In this document: positions 54,611-63,880 of the stretch, in pieces | Numbering within the stretch: position 1 is the stretch's first letter | How the letters are laid out: every line of letters begins with the position of its first letter | Program-made: the position numbers and the translations under genes | Notes under the pieces: generated by a model | Database searches by the model: none | What the model saw: only the letters and a program-made list of their open reading frames with translations | What the model was told of the DNA's origin: nothing | NCBI GenBank assembly: GCA_037043015.1 | Contig: CM073322.1 | Coordinates: 27,742,364-27,806,363, forward strand | Direction: 5' to 3' | Source: Bryum argenteum | Lineage: Eukaryota > Streptophyta > Bryopsida > Bryales > Bryaceae | Length of the DNA: 64,000 bases

Positions 54611-56376
54611 ACAAGAAAATTTAGGGGTTAAGTACAAATTTGTTGAATTGAGGTTTTATGGTTGTCTTTCTTTAATACTAAATTATCCACATTTGTCAAA
54701 AAGTTCCATGTTAATAACTTCATAATATTATTTGGTGGTAGTAGATTCTACACATTCACGCCACTAGCAAAAGTTTAGGGCCTTCTCTTCTTCCGTCCAA
54801 ACAAAGTCTTTTTGGACTTTGAAATTGGAACATCTGCTAGCGATCAAATGAAATCTTTTTGGACTTTGGAAGTGGAACATCCGCTAGAGGATGTTATAGT
54901 ATGGGCTATCAAGGTTTCAAGGCGGTTCCAAATCTTTTTAATCTAGAAATTGTAAAATGGTGCAAACACTCTTGTATTTTATGGGCTTACAATGCTACTC
55001 TAAATATTGTAATGATTATAAACTAATCAATGATATTATTAATGGATAGAAATTAGGCATGTAGACTCCAACTCAAAAGATCATATATGAACACTATATT
55101 GGTTTGTTTTAACTGGTACTAGAAATAAATTATATAGTTAATGAAGAACCATGTGAGTCTATGCATTGCATGAATATTGACAAAAGTCAAAGTAAGTCCA
55201 AAAATAAATTTAAGCGAATGTATAATTGGTCTTAGTTTCTATTTTTACAAGAGATTAGTTGTTTACTTAGCTACAAAAGTAAATTACATTACAAAGGTGT
55301 GAATGCTTTAAACTATAATCAATAATCCCTTATAGAGCTAGAAGCTAAGACCCACTATACAATAACTTAAATTTATTTTGGGACTTACTTATATTTTTGC
55401 CAATATTCATGTGGTTTATAAACCCACATGGTTCTTCATTATAGAATCACTTAATGGATAGAAATATATAATGTAATTTCTAGTATAGGTTAAAAATAAC
55501 CACAATGTTATTTATATTTATTCTTTCAGTGAAGTTTTGCACGCTTCAATCAAGAAAATGACAATAATAATTTTATTAGTTAGTTCTAAATTTTAGCATA
55601 GTGTTATGTATGAATTACAAGAGTGTTTCTACTCTACTTTCACCTTAAAACTTTACATAATTGATTTAAGTTGGGGGCAACTAGAAAGTTAGGAAATATT
55701 AAAATTGTGTTAAGAACTTAATTTGAGATTGCTAAAGGAGAAGTGTTCACACTTGAGAGATTCATTGTTTCAATGTTTATATCAAAATATTTTCTAAAGA
55801 ATAAAAACTTGTTAGTAGTAAAATTCTAATTTTTACAGATGTTTCATTATCATATTTCAAATCTCCACGCTCTCATAGAGGTTCCATGGATGCTAGGATG
55901 TTAAATTATTGAGAGATTTGAATTTACACATGATGAAAAAACATATGATGAATTGAACAAATACTTTTCGGTCAAAATTTGCTATTGAAAGCGACATTAT
56001 ATTCTGTACCTATTCTGCAATGTGAAGAAAACTCTAACGTAGAGGTCACGGCCTCTCGGGGTAGGGCTTTCAACTAATTCTTTGGAAACACTCTGAGCAA
56101 AGACTGCTAGACAATCTAGTTGCTGGGGTTGTTTGGAGGGCTTGCGTAGCCGCTGCTCTTAGGACCCAATGCCATTTATGATCCGTACTTGTAAAATTGA
56201 GAGGGTCGTAAAAAACAGGCTATACCCATACAACCCAACCAGTAATTAGTTTTGCGGGAACCCGTAATATTTCAAGGGCTAGGCAAGGGAAGGTGACACT
56301 CTTTTAGAATATGAATAGTGCTTTCTTAAATGGAAGACCACTATTCCCTCAAAACAAGGCCTAAATTTGATCTTAA
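54611..56376. other. Intergenic, no gene seen
   Basis: AT-rich. A duplicated phrase (TCTTTTTGGACTTTG and GTGGAACATC.GCTAG) occurs at about 54808-54840 and 54855-54887. Phrases near 55140-55200 and 55370-55440 (AACCATGTGAGTC / CCCACATGGTTCTTCATTA) are partly inverted copies, suggesting a fold-back structure of about 300 bases. No gene. Confidence 0.45.
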
Positions 56377-56734
56377 CCCTTAAACGCCCAAGCAAGCCCG
56401 AGGGGCTTGATTCCAACATAATCTTCCTTGTAGCTCTCACTGTACTCAACTTTTCACTTATATTTTGATGTCAAACTGGTCACCTTCTTCTGATGCATTC
56501 AAAAAGTGAAATTTCACAATTCAAATCACAATTTGTATGAATGATTTTGTGCTTTGAAAGGATTGTGGTAGGTTGGGGTTGTACATAACCTTGTAGGAGG
56601 TTGCAAGTTCATCATTGATTGGTCTATTCATGATGCCCAAGTTCAAAAAGTGCACTATTCATGATGCCCAAGCCCAAAAGATGCTGTGATCCAATTTCGG
56701 GCTGCCCGTTTCAGACCCCATGGGCTTTTAAGGG
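56377..56734. mobile_element. TTAA-flanked inverted-repeat element
   Basis: TTAA (56373-56376) is followed by CCCTTAAACGCCCA. The right end, reverse complement CCCTTAAAAGCCCA, is followed by TTAA (56735-56738). Duplicated TTAA next to CCC ends is the signature of piggyBac-type cut-and-paste elements. 358 bases, non-coding. The shorter element at 61331-61402 has the same ends. Confidence 0.6.
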
Positions 56735-56929
56735 TTAAGAGGAAGACATGTGAATGGCCCTTCATAATCTGCCCTTGATAGTGGACCCCACAATGGGCTT
56801 CTACAATGGAATTACGAGGACGGGTCTCACATGGGAATGGCCCTTACCCTCCAAGCAGCTCGAATTGATATGATGCAATCAATGGCGGTCACGCTCGCCA
56901 GGTGCTTTCTACATTTAAGCACCTGCAGT

Positions 56930-57134
56930 TGTAATTGGAAAGTAATTTCTACTCCGACGGCAGTCTGGAACACTCCTATTCCCAGAAAGTAAAGTAACGC
57001 TAAATCTAAATCTCAAAATTGACTTACTGCCTCGCAGCAACTGTGACCACACCACTGGTTTCTTCACTCAGATATTGCCCGCTCAAATTCGGGTCGGCAC
57101 AGATGACAGATTGGGCATTGCTACGACGCTCAAT
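56930..57134 (+). promoter_or_regulatory. Copied promoter block of germin copy 3
   Basis: Matches the blocks before copies 4 and 5: GGAAAGTAA, CAGAAAGTAAAGTA, AATCTCAAAATTGAC, CAGCAACTGTGACCACACCA, ATATTGCCCGCTCAAATTC and GACAGATTGGGCA. The block ends at the TATA box. Confidence 0.65.
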
Positions 57135-57142
57135 TATAAATA
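57135..57142 (+). promoter_or_regulatory. TATA box of germin copy 3
   Basis: TATAAATA, 118 bases before the ATG; copies 4 and 5 have TATAAGTA at the same place. Confidence 0.65.
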
Positions 57143-57259
57143 CGTCAAACGTTTCTTCACTTCCATCAGATCACCAGATAGTCACCAGATCATCTTCTCT
57201 GTTTCACATTCCCCTCCCTGCGACTGCTCCTCACGTCAACGAAGACTCCAGTTCTCGAG

Positions 57260-57916
57260 ATGGCCAAGCTCATGTTGGCGTTCGTGGCAGCTGCCCTGTT
57301 GGTGGCTGTGGTGTCTGCAACCGACGCCCCTCCCATCAACGACTTCTGTGTCGCTGACCTCAAGAGCATGCTCATGATCAACGGGCTCGCCTGCAAGGCT
57401 AACACCGCTGTGGTGGCCGAGGACTTCGCATTCAGGGGATTCCGCGCTAACGCCGACACCAACAACCCTCTGGGAATCGGCATCATCCCCGGGTTCGCAG
57501 GTGTGAACTACCCGGCTCTAAACACGCAGAGCTTCGCGTTGGCGAAGTTCAACTACGCCAAGGGAGGATTGGTGCCCCCTCACACCCACGCCAGGGCGTC
57601 GGAGGTGATCATGGTGCTGAAGGGCGAGGTGTACGTCGGATTCGTGGACACTGCGGGCAAGCTGTACGCCGTGACGATCAAGAAGGGCGACTTCTTCTTG
57701 TTCCCCCAGGGATTGGTGCACTTCCAGCTGAGCTTGGGCAACGGGCACAGCGAGACGGTGTCGGTGCTGAACGCGCAGAACCCGGGTGTGCAGCTGATGC
57801 CTTCGGCATTGTTCGGATCGAGCCCGGCTATCAAGACAGAGATTTTGGCCAAGGCATTCGGCATCTCGACGATGGAGGCAGACAAGATCAAGATGGGATT
57901 CCAGCCCGCAGCTTAA
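57260..57916 (+). CDS. Germin-like protein (secreted cupin), copy 3
   Basis: Intronless, 218 residues, first of the head-to-tail trio. Signal peptide (1-20), N-terminal cysteines, HTH and E in motif 1 (PPHTHARASEV) and H in motif 2 (GLVHFQ) are intact. The trio is set apart from copies 1 and 2 by KANTAVVAED for KATSAVVDED, MVLKG for TVVKG, QLMPSALFGSSPA for QLLPSALFGSTPP, and ISTME for ISPME. The protein is identical to copy 4 although the DNA differs silently in places. AATAAA follows at 58072. It shares the block promoter upstream with copies 4 and 5, so co-regulation is likely. Confidence 0.93.
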   Translation: MAKLMLAFVAAALLVAVVSATDAPPINDFCVADLKSMLMINGLACKANTAVVAEDFAFRGFRANADTNNPLGIGIIPGFAGVNYPALNTQSFALAKFNYAKGGLVPPHTHARASEVIMVLKGEVYVGFVDTAGKLYAVTIKKGDFFLFPQGLVHFQLSLGNGHSETVSVLNAQNPGVQLMPSALFGSSPAIKTEILAKAFGISTMEADKIKMGFQPAA

Positions 57917-58896
57917 GGTTGTCGCGTTTCAAGCATTGGAGGCCAATACAAGCAGGGCGTTCGATCACGAGGGAGAGTAGTGGACCTGTTGATGATACGC
58001 TAGGTCTTTTTTCTATTGTGTACATTTGTAGTGCCAAACCTGATAAAAATCACAGTGGCATTGATTCTTTGAATAAACGTTCGTCATTTCGAACCGAGAC
58101 TTTACTCCAATCTACGAGTCTACGAGGGTCGTACCTGAGAGCGGCATTGGCATCTGCAGAGCCGTACTTTGCAATGAATCGAACGTTCATATTCTCATCC
58201 ATAAAAGCCTTTTTACGATGTCTGTCATGAACTTGCAATTTCAGTTCTTCGGAGGCGTAACGGAAGAGAGGATTGTGGTATCGCAGTATGTACCTGTACC
58301 ATATATTAGTACCGTAATGTGATGCATGAATTGGGAATCATGGATAGAGTTTCAGAGTGGGCCATATCGCAGGCTCAACTGAAAGCCCTTCCGAATCAAG
58401 GGCGATTGTCTCCGAACTTTTCACAGCTGAAGCTACCTTTCAAGAAATTCTGTTATAGAATTCTGTCATATTTCTTGATGATCTGTACTAAAGCAAACTG
58501 TGTAAGCAATTTTCATACATGGGGAAAGTAAGTGGAAGGATACTTAAAGTGGATTCATTATTTTTTGGAATCTTTTACGATATGCCATGAAATTTTCGAA
58601 AGCGATATCATGAATGTTCCTAAAGTGTACCCTAAGTTTACACTCTGTGAGTACAGACTAGTATTGACTGAGGAAACAATTATGTACCTTTGCATTCATC
58701 GCCATGTACTCAGCTGCCCATGTACAGCTTTTTCATGTCATTTACTTACGGAGCGCAACCTGGATTCTAAATTGGTGGAAAGCATGGACTTCTGGTCATT
58801 TACTACTTCCCCGGATTGTCCATTCCGATTCGTTTCCTTTTGTGTGCTTTAAATTTTTCCCTCTTCGTTTTCTGACGCACCTGCATTTGCACATCA
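57917..58896. repeat. Duplicated 3' flank and spacer after germin copy 3
   Basis: The first 290 bases match the flank of copy 4 almost exactly (GTTGTCGCGTTTCAAGCATT, GTAGTGGACCTGTTGATGAT, GAATAAACGTTCGTCATTTC). From about 58498 the spacer matches 60663-60960 (GTGTAAGCAATTTTCAT, TGGGGAAAGTAA, GGTGGAAAGCATGGACTT). No gene. Confidence 0.65.
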
Positions 58897-59090
58897 TGGA
58901 AAGTAACTTCTCCCCCGATGGCAGCCTGGAACACTCCTATTTCCAGAAAGTAAAGTACCGCGAAATCCGAATCTCAAAATTGACCAACTGCCAAGCAGCA
59001 ACTGTGACCACACCACTGGTTTCTCCACTCAGATATTGCCCGCTCAAATTCGGGTCGGCACAGATGACAGATTGGGCACTGCTACGATGT
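58897..59090 (+). promoter_or_regulatory. Copied promoter block of germin copy 4
   Basis: Same landmarks as the block before copy 3 (CATGGAAAGTAACTTC, CAGAAAGTAAAGTACC, CAACTGTGACCACACCAC, TTCGGGTCGGCACAGATGAC). Confidence 0.65.
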
Positions 59091-59098
59091 TATAAGTA
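59091..59098 (+). promoter_or_regulatory. TATA box of germin copy 4
   Basis: TATAAGTA, 105 bases before the ATG at 59203. Confidence 0.65.
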
Positions 59099-59202
59099 CG
59101 TCAAACGTTTCTGCACTTCCATCAGCCTTCTGATCATCTCCTCTGCAACACTTCCCGTCCCTGTGAGTGCTCCTCTCGTCAACGAAAACTCCAGTTCTCG
59201 AG

Positions 59203-59859
59203 ATGGCCAAGCTCATGTTGGCGTTCGTGGCAGCTGCCCTGTTGGTGGCTGTGGTGTCTGCAACCGACGCCCCTCCCATCAACGACTTCTGTGTCGCTGA
59301 CCTCAAGAGCATGCTCATGATCAACGGGCTCGCCTGCAAGGCTAACACCGCTGTGGTGGCCGAGGACTTCGCATTCAGGGGATTCCGCGCTAACGCCGAC
59401 ACCAACAACCCTCTGGGAATCGGCATCATCCCCGGGTTCGCAGGTGTGAACTACCCGGCCCTGAACACGCAGAGCTTCGCGTTGGCGAAGTTCAACTACG
59501 CCAAGGGAGGATTGGTGCCCCCTCACACCCACGCCAGGGCGTCGGAGGTGATCATGGTGCTGAAGGGCGAGGTGTACGTCGGATTCGTGGACACTGCGGG
59601 CAAGCTGTACGCCGTGACGATCAAGAAGGGCGACTTCTTCTTGTTCCCCCAGGGATTGGTGCACTTCCAGCTGAGCTTGGGCAACGGGCACAGCGAGACG
59701 GTGTCGGTGCTGAACGCGCAGAACCCGGGTGTGCAGCTGATGCCTTCGGCATTGTTCGGATCGAGCCCGGCCATCAAGACGGAGATTTTGGCCAAGGCAT
59801 TCGGCATCTCGACGATGGAGGCAGACAAGATCAAGATGGGATTCCAGCCCGCAGCTTAA
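59203..59859 (+). CDS. Germin-like protein (secreted cupin), copy 4
   Basis: Intronless, 218 residues, protein identical to copy 3. An in-frame upstream ATG (59167) would add 12 residues before MAKLMLAF; the signal peptide and paralogue alignment favour 59203. All cupin ligands are present. The DNA is nearly identical to copy 3, with silent differences such as CTAAAC/CTGAAC near the NTQS codons. Its 3' flank shares with copy 3 a deletion of about 150 bases relative to copies 2 and 5, so 3 and 4 are the youngest pair. AATAAA at 60018. Confidence 0.93.
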   Translation: MAKLMLAFVAAALLVAVVSATDAPPINDFCVADLKSMLMINGLACKANTAVVAEDFAFRGFRANADTNNPLGIGIIPGFAGVNYPALNTQSFALAKFNYAKGGLVPPHTHARASEVIMVLKGEVYVGFVDTAGKLYAVTIKKGDFFLFPQGLVHFQLSLGNGHSETVSVLNAQNPGVQLMPSALFGSSPAIKTEILAKAFGISTMEADKIKMGFQPAA

Positions 59860-60956
59860 GGTTGTCGCGTTTCAAGCATTGGAGGCCAATACAAGCAGGG
59901 CGTTCGATCACGAGGGAGAGTAGTGGACCTGTTGATGATGCGCTAGGCCATTTATATTAATTTGTGTACATTTGTAGTGCCAAACCTGATAAAAATCACA
60001 GCGGCATTGATTCTTTGAATAAATGTTCGTCATTTCGAACTGAGACTTCACTCCAATCTACGACTCTACGAGGGTCGTACCTGAGAGCGGCATTGTCATC
60101 TGCGGAGCCGTTCTTTGCAATATATCAAACGTTCATATACTCATCCATTAACTTTATTAGGACGTCTATCATGGACCTGCAATTTCATTTCTTCTTAGGC
60201 GTAATGGAAGAGAGGGGATTCTGGGGTCCTCAGTACGTGCTCGTACCGTGTACTAGAAAAACGGTGCTAGAGTGGGGAATGAAGAATAGTAGTTTCAGTA
60301 TGGGCCAGACCGTAGACTCAAGTTGTCAGCCCTACGGAGTTGACGATGACTATCTCAGAACAAGACTGCTCTGAAGCTACTTATCAAGGAATTCTAGTAC
60401 AGAAACTTCTTAATCATGGCCTTCTTTGTTGTATCAGAAATCATCCTCTTAAGAGGTAAGTGTGTAACAGAATTAAATGAATAATAAGAGAGAATGATCA
60501 AGAATGAACTGGTATGAATGGAGTTGTTAGGTTTCGTCACCTACACATACATGATAGTCTGGCAATCCAATAGTACCATATATACTCATTCTGAACGTCA
60601 TAAGGTGCTAATATAGGTGTCTTAATGGCTCAAATTCCATATTTCATGTAGTGAAGTATATAGTGTAAGCAATTTTCATGTATGGGGAAAGTAAATGAAA
60701 GGGTAGTCAAAGTGGATTCATCAAATTTGGACTCTTCTGCAATTTGCTATAAATTTTTGAAGACGATCTCATCAATGTTTCTAAAGCAGTGCCCTAATTT
60801 TGCACTCTATATTATTTGCCGTGAGTACATACCAGTATTGAGAAAAGAAACTATTTATGTACCTCTGCATTGATCGCCATTGTACAGCTTTTTTCATGTC
60901 ATTTAAATTGGTGGAAAGCATGGACTTTTGGTCATTTACTACTTGCCCAGATTGTT
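59860..60956. repeat. Duplicated 3' flank and spacer after germin copy 4
   Basis: Repeats the flank of copy 3 to about 60160, then unique AT-rich sequence, then a match to the 58.5-58.8 kb spacer from 60663, broken by the MITE at 60957. No gene. Confidence 0.6.
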
Positions 60957-61230
60957 GGATCTCTGTATTTAAGTGCTATGAGCGTTTCTAGGAGCCCCCA
61001 TCAGCCAATGGGATTTTTGCTTCAAAATCCATGGAATTTTCTATTTGGACCCCCCATGGCTGTTTTGATAATTTTGAATTCAAATTTGAGGTCTGCGACC
61101 CCAAATTACCAAGGAGAGCCTCCTCTGTGGAATTCTCTTTAAAGCCTATACTTCAAAAAATTAGGGGGTAATCTACCCATCCCCTCCTTGGCTGCCGAAT
61201 AACGCTCGTACCACCAAAATACAGAGATCC
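60957..61230. mobile_element. Mutator-like MITE with 9-base duplication
   Basis: The inverted ends are GGATCTCTGTATTT (left) and AAATACAGAGATCC (right), with weaker pairing to about 28 bases (GAGCGTT). Flanks CAGATTGTT (60948-60956) and CGGATTGTC (61231-61239) match at 7 of 9 positions, and 9 bases is the Mutator-type duplication length. The related spacer at 58.8 kb (CCCGGATTGTCCATTCC) has the uninterrupted site. 274 bases, no ORF of note. Confidence 0.75.
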
Positions 61231-61330
61231 CGGATTGTCCAGACCAATTCCTTTCCTTCTATGTACTTTGAATTTTTCCTGAGTCCTCGTTTTTAGGTGC
61301 TCCTTTTATGCTGATTTCAGGACTGCTTAA

Positions 61331-61402
61331 CCCTTAAACGTCAAGCCCCTCTAAAAATACACTAGAAACCAAGCCCGAGGGGCATGCTTGGACGTTTAAG
61401 GG
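61331..61402. mobile_element. 72-base TTAA-flanked hairpin element
   Basis: TTAA (61327-61330), CCCTTAAACGTC-AAGC, a short loop, GCTTGGACGTTTAAGGG, TTAA (61403-61406). Apart from one extra base and the loop it is a perfect palindrome. The ends match the 358-base element at 56377-56734, so this looks like a minimal derivative. Confidence 0.65.
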
Positions 61403-61406
61403 TTAA

Positions 61407-61899
61407 CTCTACTGTAGTCATTAGAGATATACTGGCGAATCTCTTGGCCATGAGTACGGATTTTCATCGTGGAAGATAGCGGGTGATTTAATTGATGACT
61501 ATGCTAATACTTTCAGATTTCTCAGTAGTAAAAAATTGAGCTTACTAACGGTATGAGTTGTATTATGGGCAATTTCTTACGTGAAAAAGCCAATATCACT
61601 GTAGTAACATCCTAATAAGATCCCAGGCTTAAGTAAAAATTTGCTAAATTGAGATTTAATGGCACTCTTCATTTGACAATGAATCATACATTCTTGCACA
61701 GAGAAAGACTTGCTTATCAAAAAGCACCAATTCAATAAATTTACCTACTCGTAATGATAGTGAATGGCGCTGCCTTTTCCACCTTCACGCCATTACTCAT
61801 GAAGCAGCTGGGATTACTATGCTGCAATCGATGACGGTCACGCATGCCGGTCACGCTAGCCAGCTGCTTGCTAAATTGACGCACCTGCATTTGCACATC
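61407..61899. other. Spacer upstream of germin copy 5, no gene seen
   Basis: Includes CTCTTGGCCATGAGTACG (61441), also present at 52.0 kb in the flank relic, then AT-rich unique sequence and a repeated phrase, GTCACGC with GCCAGCTGCTT, near 61836-61868. Confidence 0.45.
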
Positions 61900-62094
61900 A
61901 TGGAAAGTAACTTCGCCTCCGATGGCAGTCTGTAATACTCCTTTTTCCAGAAAGTAAAGTACCCCTGAATCTGAATCTCAAAATTGACCTACTGCCTTGC
62001 AGCAACTGTGACCACACCACTGGTTCCTCCACTCAAATATTGCCCGCTCAAATTCGGGTCGGCACAGATGACAGATTGGGCATTGCTACGATGT
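61900..62094 (+). promoter_or_regulatory. Copied promoter block of germin copy 5
   Basis: Same landmarks as the blocks before copies 3 and 4 (CATGGAAAGTAACTTCGCC, CAACTGTGACCACACCAC, GACAGATTGGGCATTGC). Confidence 0.65.
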
Positions 62095-62102
62095 TATAAG
62101 TA
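62095..62102 (+). promoter_or_regulatory. TATA box of germin copy 5
   Basis: TATAAGTA, 106 bases before the ATG at 62208. Confidence 0.65.
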
Positions 62103-62207
62103 CGTCAAACGTTTCTTCGTTTCCATCAGTCTTCTGATCATCTCCTCTGTTTCACATTCCCCTCCCTGAAACTGCTCTTCTTGTCAACGAAGACTCCAGT
62201 TCTCGAG

Positions 62208-62864
62208 ATGGCCAAGCTCATGTTGGCGTTCGTGGCAGCTGCCCTGTTGGTGGCTGTGGTGTCTGCAACCGACGCTCCTCCCATCAACGACTTCTGTGTC
62301 GCTGACCTCAAGAGCATGCTCATGATCAACGGGCTCGCCTGCAAGGCTAACACCGCTGTGGTGGCCGAGGACTTCGCATTCCGAGGTTTCCGCGCTGATG
62401 CCGACACCAACAACCCTCTAGGAATCGGCATCATCCCCGGGTTCGCAGGTGTGAACTACCCGGCCCTGAACACGCAGAGCTTCGCGTTGGCCAAGTTCAA
62501 CTACGCCAAGGGAGGATTGGTGCCCCCTCACACCCACGCCAGGGCGTCGGAGGTGATCATGGTGCTGAAGGGCGAGGTGTACGTTGGATTCGTGGACACT
62601 GCGGGCAAGCTGTACGCCGTGACGATAAAGAAGGGCGACTTCTTCTTGTTCCCCCAGGGATTGGTGCACTTCCAGCTGAGCTTGGGCAACGGGCACAGCG
62701 AGACGGTGTCGGTGCTGAACGCGCAGAACCCGGGTGTGCAGCTGATGCCTTCGGCATTGTTCGGATCGAGCCCGGCTATCAAGACGGAGATTTTGGCCAA
62801 GGCATTCGGCATCTCGACGATGGAGGCAGACAAGATCAAGATGGGATTCCAGCCCACAGCTTAA
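62208..62864 (+). CDS. Germin-like protein (secreted cupin), copy 5
   Basis: Intronless, 218 residues (a start at 62181 would add 9). It belongs with copies 3 and 4, from which it differs by RADADT for RANADT and a GFQPTA end for GFQPAA. The codons around 62378-62400 (TTCCGAGGTTTCCGCGCTGA) match copies 1 and 2 rather than 3 and 4 (TTCAGGGGATTCCGCGCTAA), suggesting a converted tract. Signal peptide and metal ligands are intact. The 3' flank keeps about 150 bases that copies 3 and 4 have lost. AATAAA at 63020. Confidence 0.93.
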   Translation: MAKLMLAFVAAALLVAVVSATDAPPINDFCVADLKSMLMINGLACKANTAVVAEDFAFRGFRADADTNNPLGIGIIPGFAGVNYPALNTQSFALAKFNYAKGGLVPPHTHARASEVIMVLKGEVYVGFVDTAGKLYAVTIKKGDFFLFPQGLVHFQLSLGNGHSETVSVLNAQNPGVQLMPSALFGSSPAIKTEILAKAFGISTMEADKIKMGFQPTA

Positions 62865-63619
62865 GGTTGTCGCGTTTCAAGCATTGGAGGCCAATGCAAT
62901 CGGGGCGTTCGATCACGAGGAAGAGTAGTGGACCTGTTGATGATGCGCTAGTCCATTCTTTTATTGTGTACATTTGTAGTGCCAAACCTGATAAAAATCA
63001 CAGTGGCATTGATTCTTTGAATAAATGTTCGTCATTTCGAACTGATACTTTACTCCAATCTACGATGGTCGTACTTGAGAGGGATACATTGCATTCGGAG
63101 ACAGTGCCTGCCCAATTTCTTTGAATGAGTTATATTAGTGCCAGATTCCTTTTTAAGATAATGGACGTCGATTCTCTGTTCACTGACAAGCCCGATCGAT
63201 ATCTCCGACCCTCACCATATGTACTATCCGTGTCTCCGCTGAGACCGAGTACGCATCGACATCTGCGAATCCGTACTTTGCATTATATCAAAGTTCATAT
63301 ACTCATCTGTAAATGTCCGTCATGCACTTGCCACTTCTCGAATGGCGTAACGGAAGAGAGGGGATTGTGGGATTCTCAGTACATGCTTGTAATGTGTAGA
63401 TATATGATGCTTGAATGGTAGTTTGAATGGTAGCTTGAATGCTTGAATAGTAGTTTCCATATGGGCCATACCGGAGGCAGAAGTGTAAGTTCTACGATAT
63501 CCAGGGTGGTTTTCTACCTCTATGCACGGTGTGATCCAAATTTTCTAACTTTTTTAGACTTCCTATCGTAAGATCTTACAAATAAGTCTAATTCTAGTCA
63601 CTCGTTTGATTAAGCATGA
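62865..63619. repeat. 3' flank of germin copy 5 in its longer form
   Basis: Matches copies 3 and 4 for the first 200 bases, then matches the copy 2 flank (CTGTTCACTGACA, TACGCATCGACATCTGCG) through a part missing from copies 3 and 4, then rejoins them (CGTACTTTGCATTATATCAAA). No second gene. Confidence 0.6.
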
Positions 63620-63880
63620 ACATATTTCAAAAAATAAATAAATAAAACCAACTATTTTAAAGATTTTGTTTTGTCCACCTAGGGTGAAAACTAAAATCTA
63701 CATTAAAAAACTCTAGAATTGGATTTTGACTTTGCAATTTGTTGCAAACACACCTTGTAGTGTAGGAAATACCTTGTAGAAATCTTAGACTAAAAAATAT
63801 ATGTTGACACCTTCGTCTAGCCCACCTGAAACAACAAAAAACCTATTTGACTTGTTTGGATAGTTAGGGGTTAATGGTTG
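63620..63880 (+). repeat. AT-rich dispersed repeat family, forward fragment
   Basis: GGATTTTGACTTTGCAATTT, CACCTTGTAGTGTAGG and CCTTGTAGAAATCTTAG match 24.1 kb and 49.25 kb. Confidence 0.55.
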
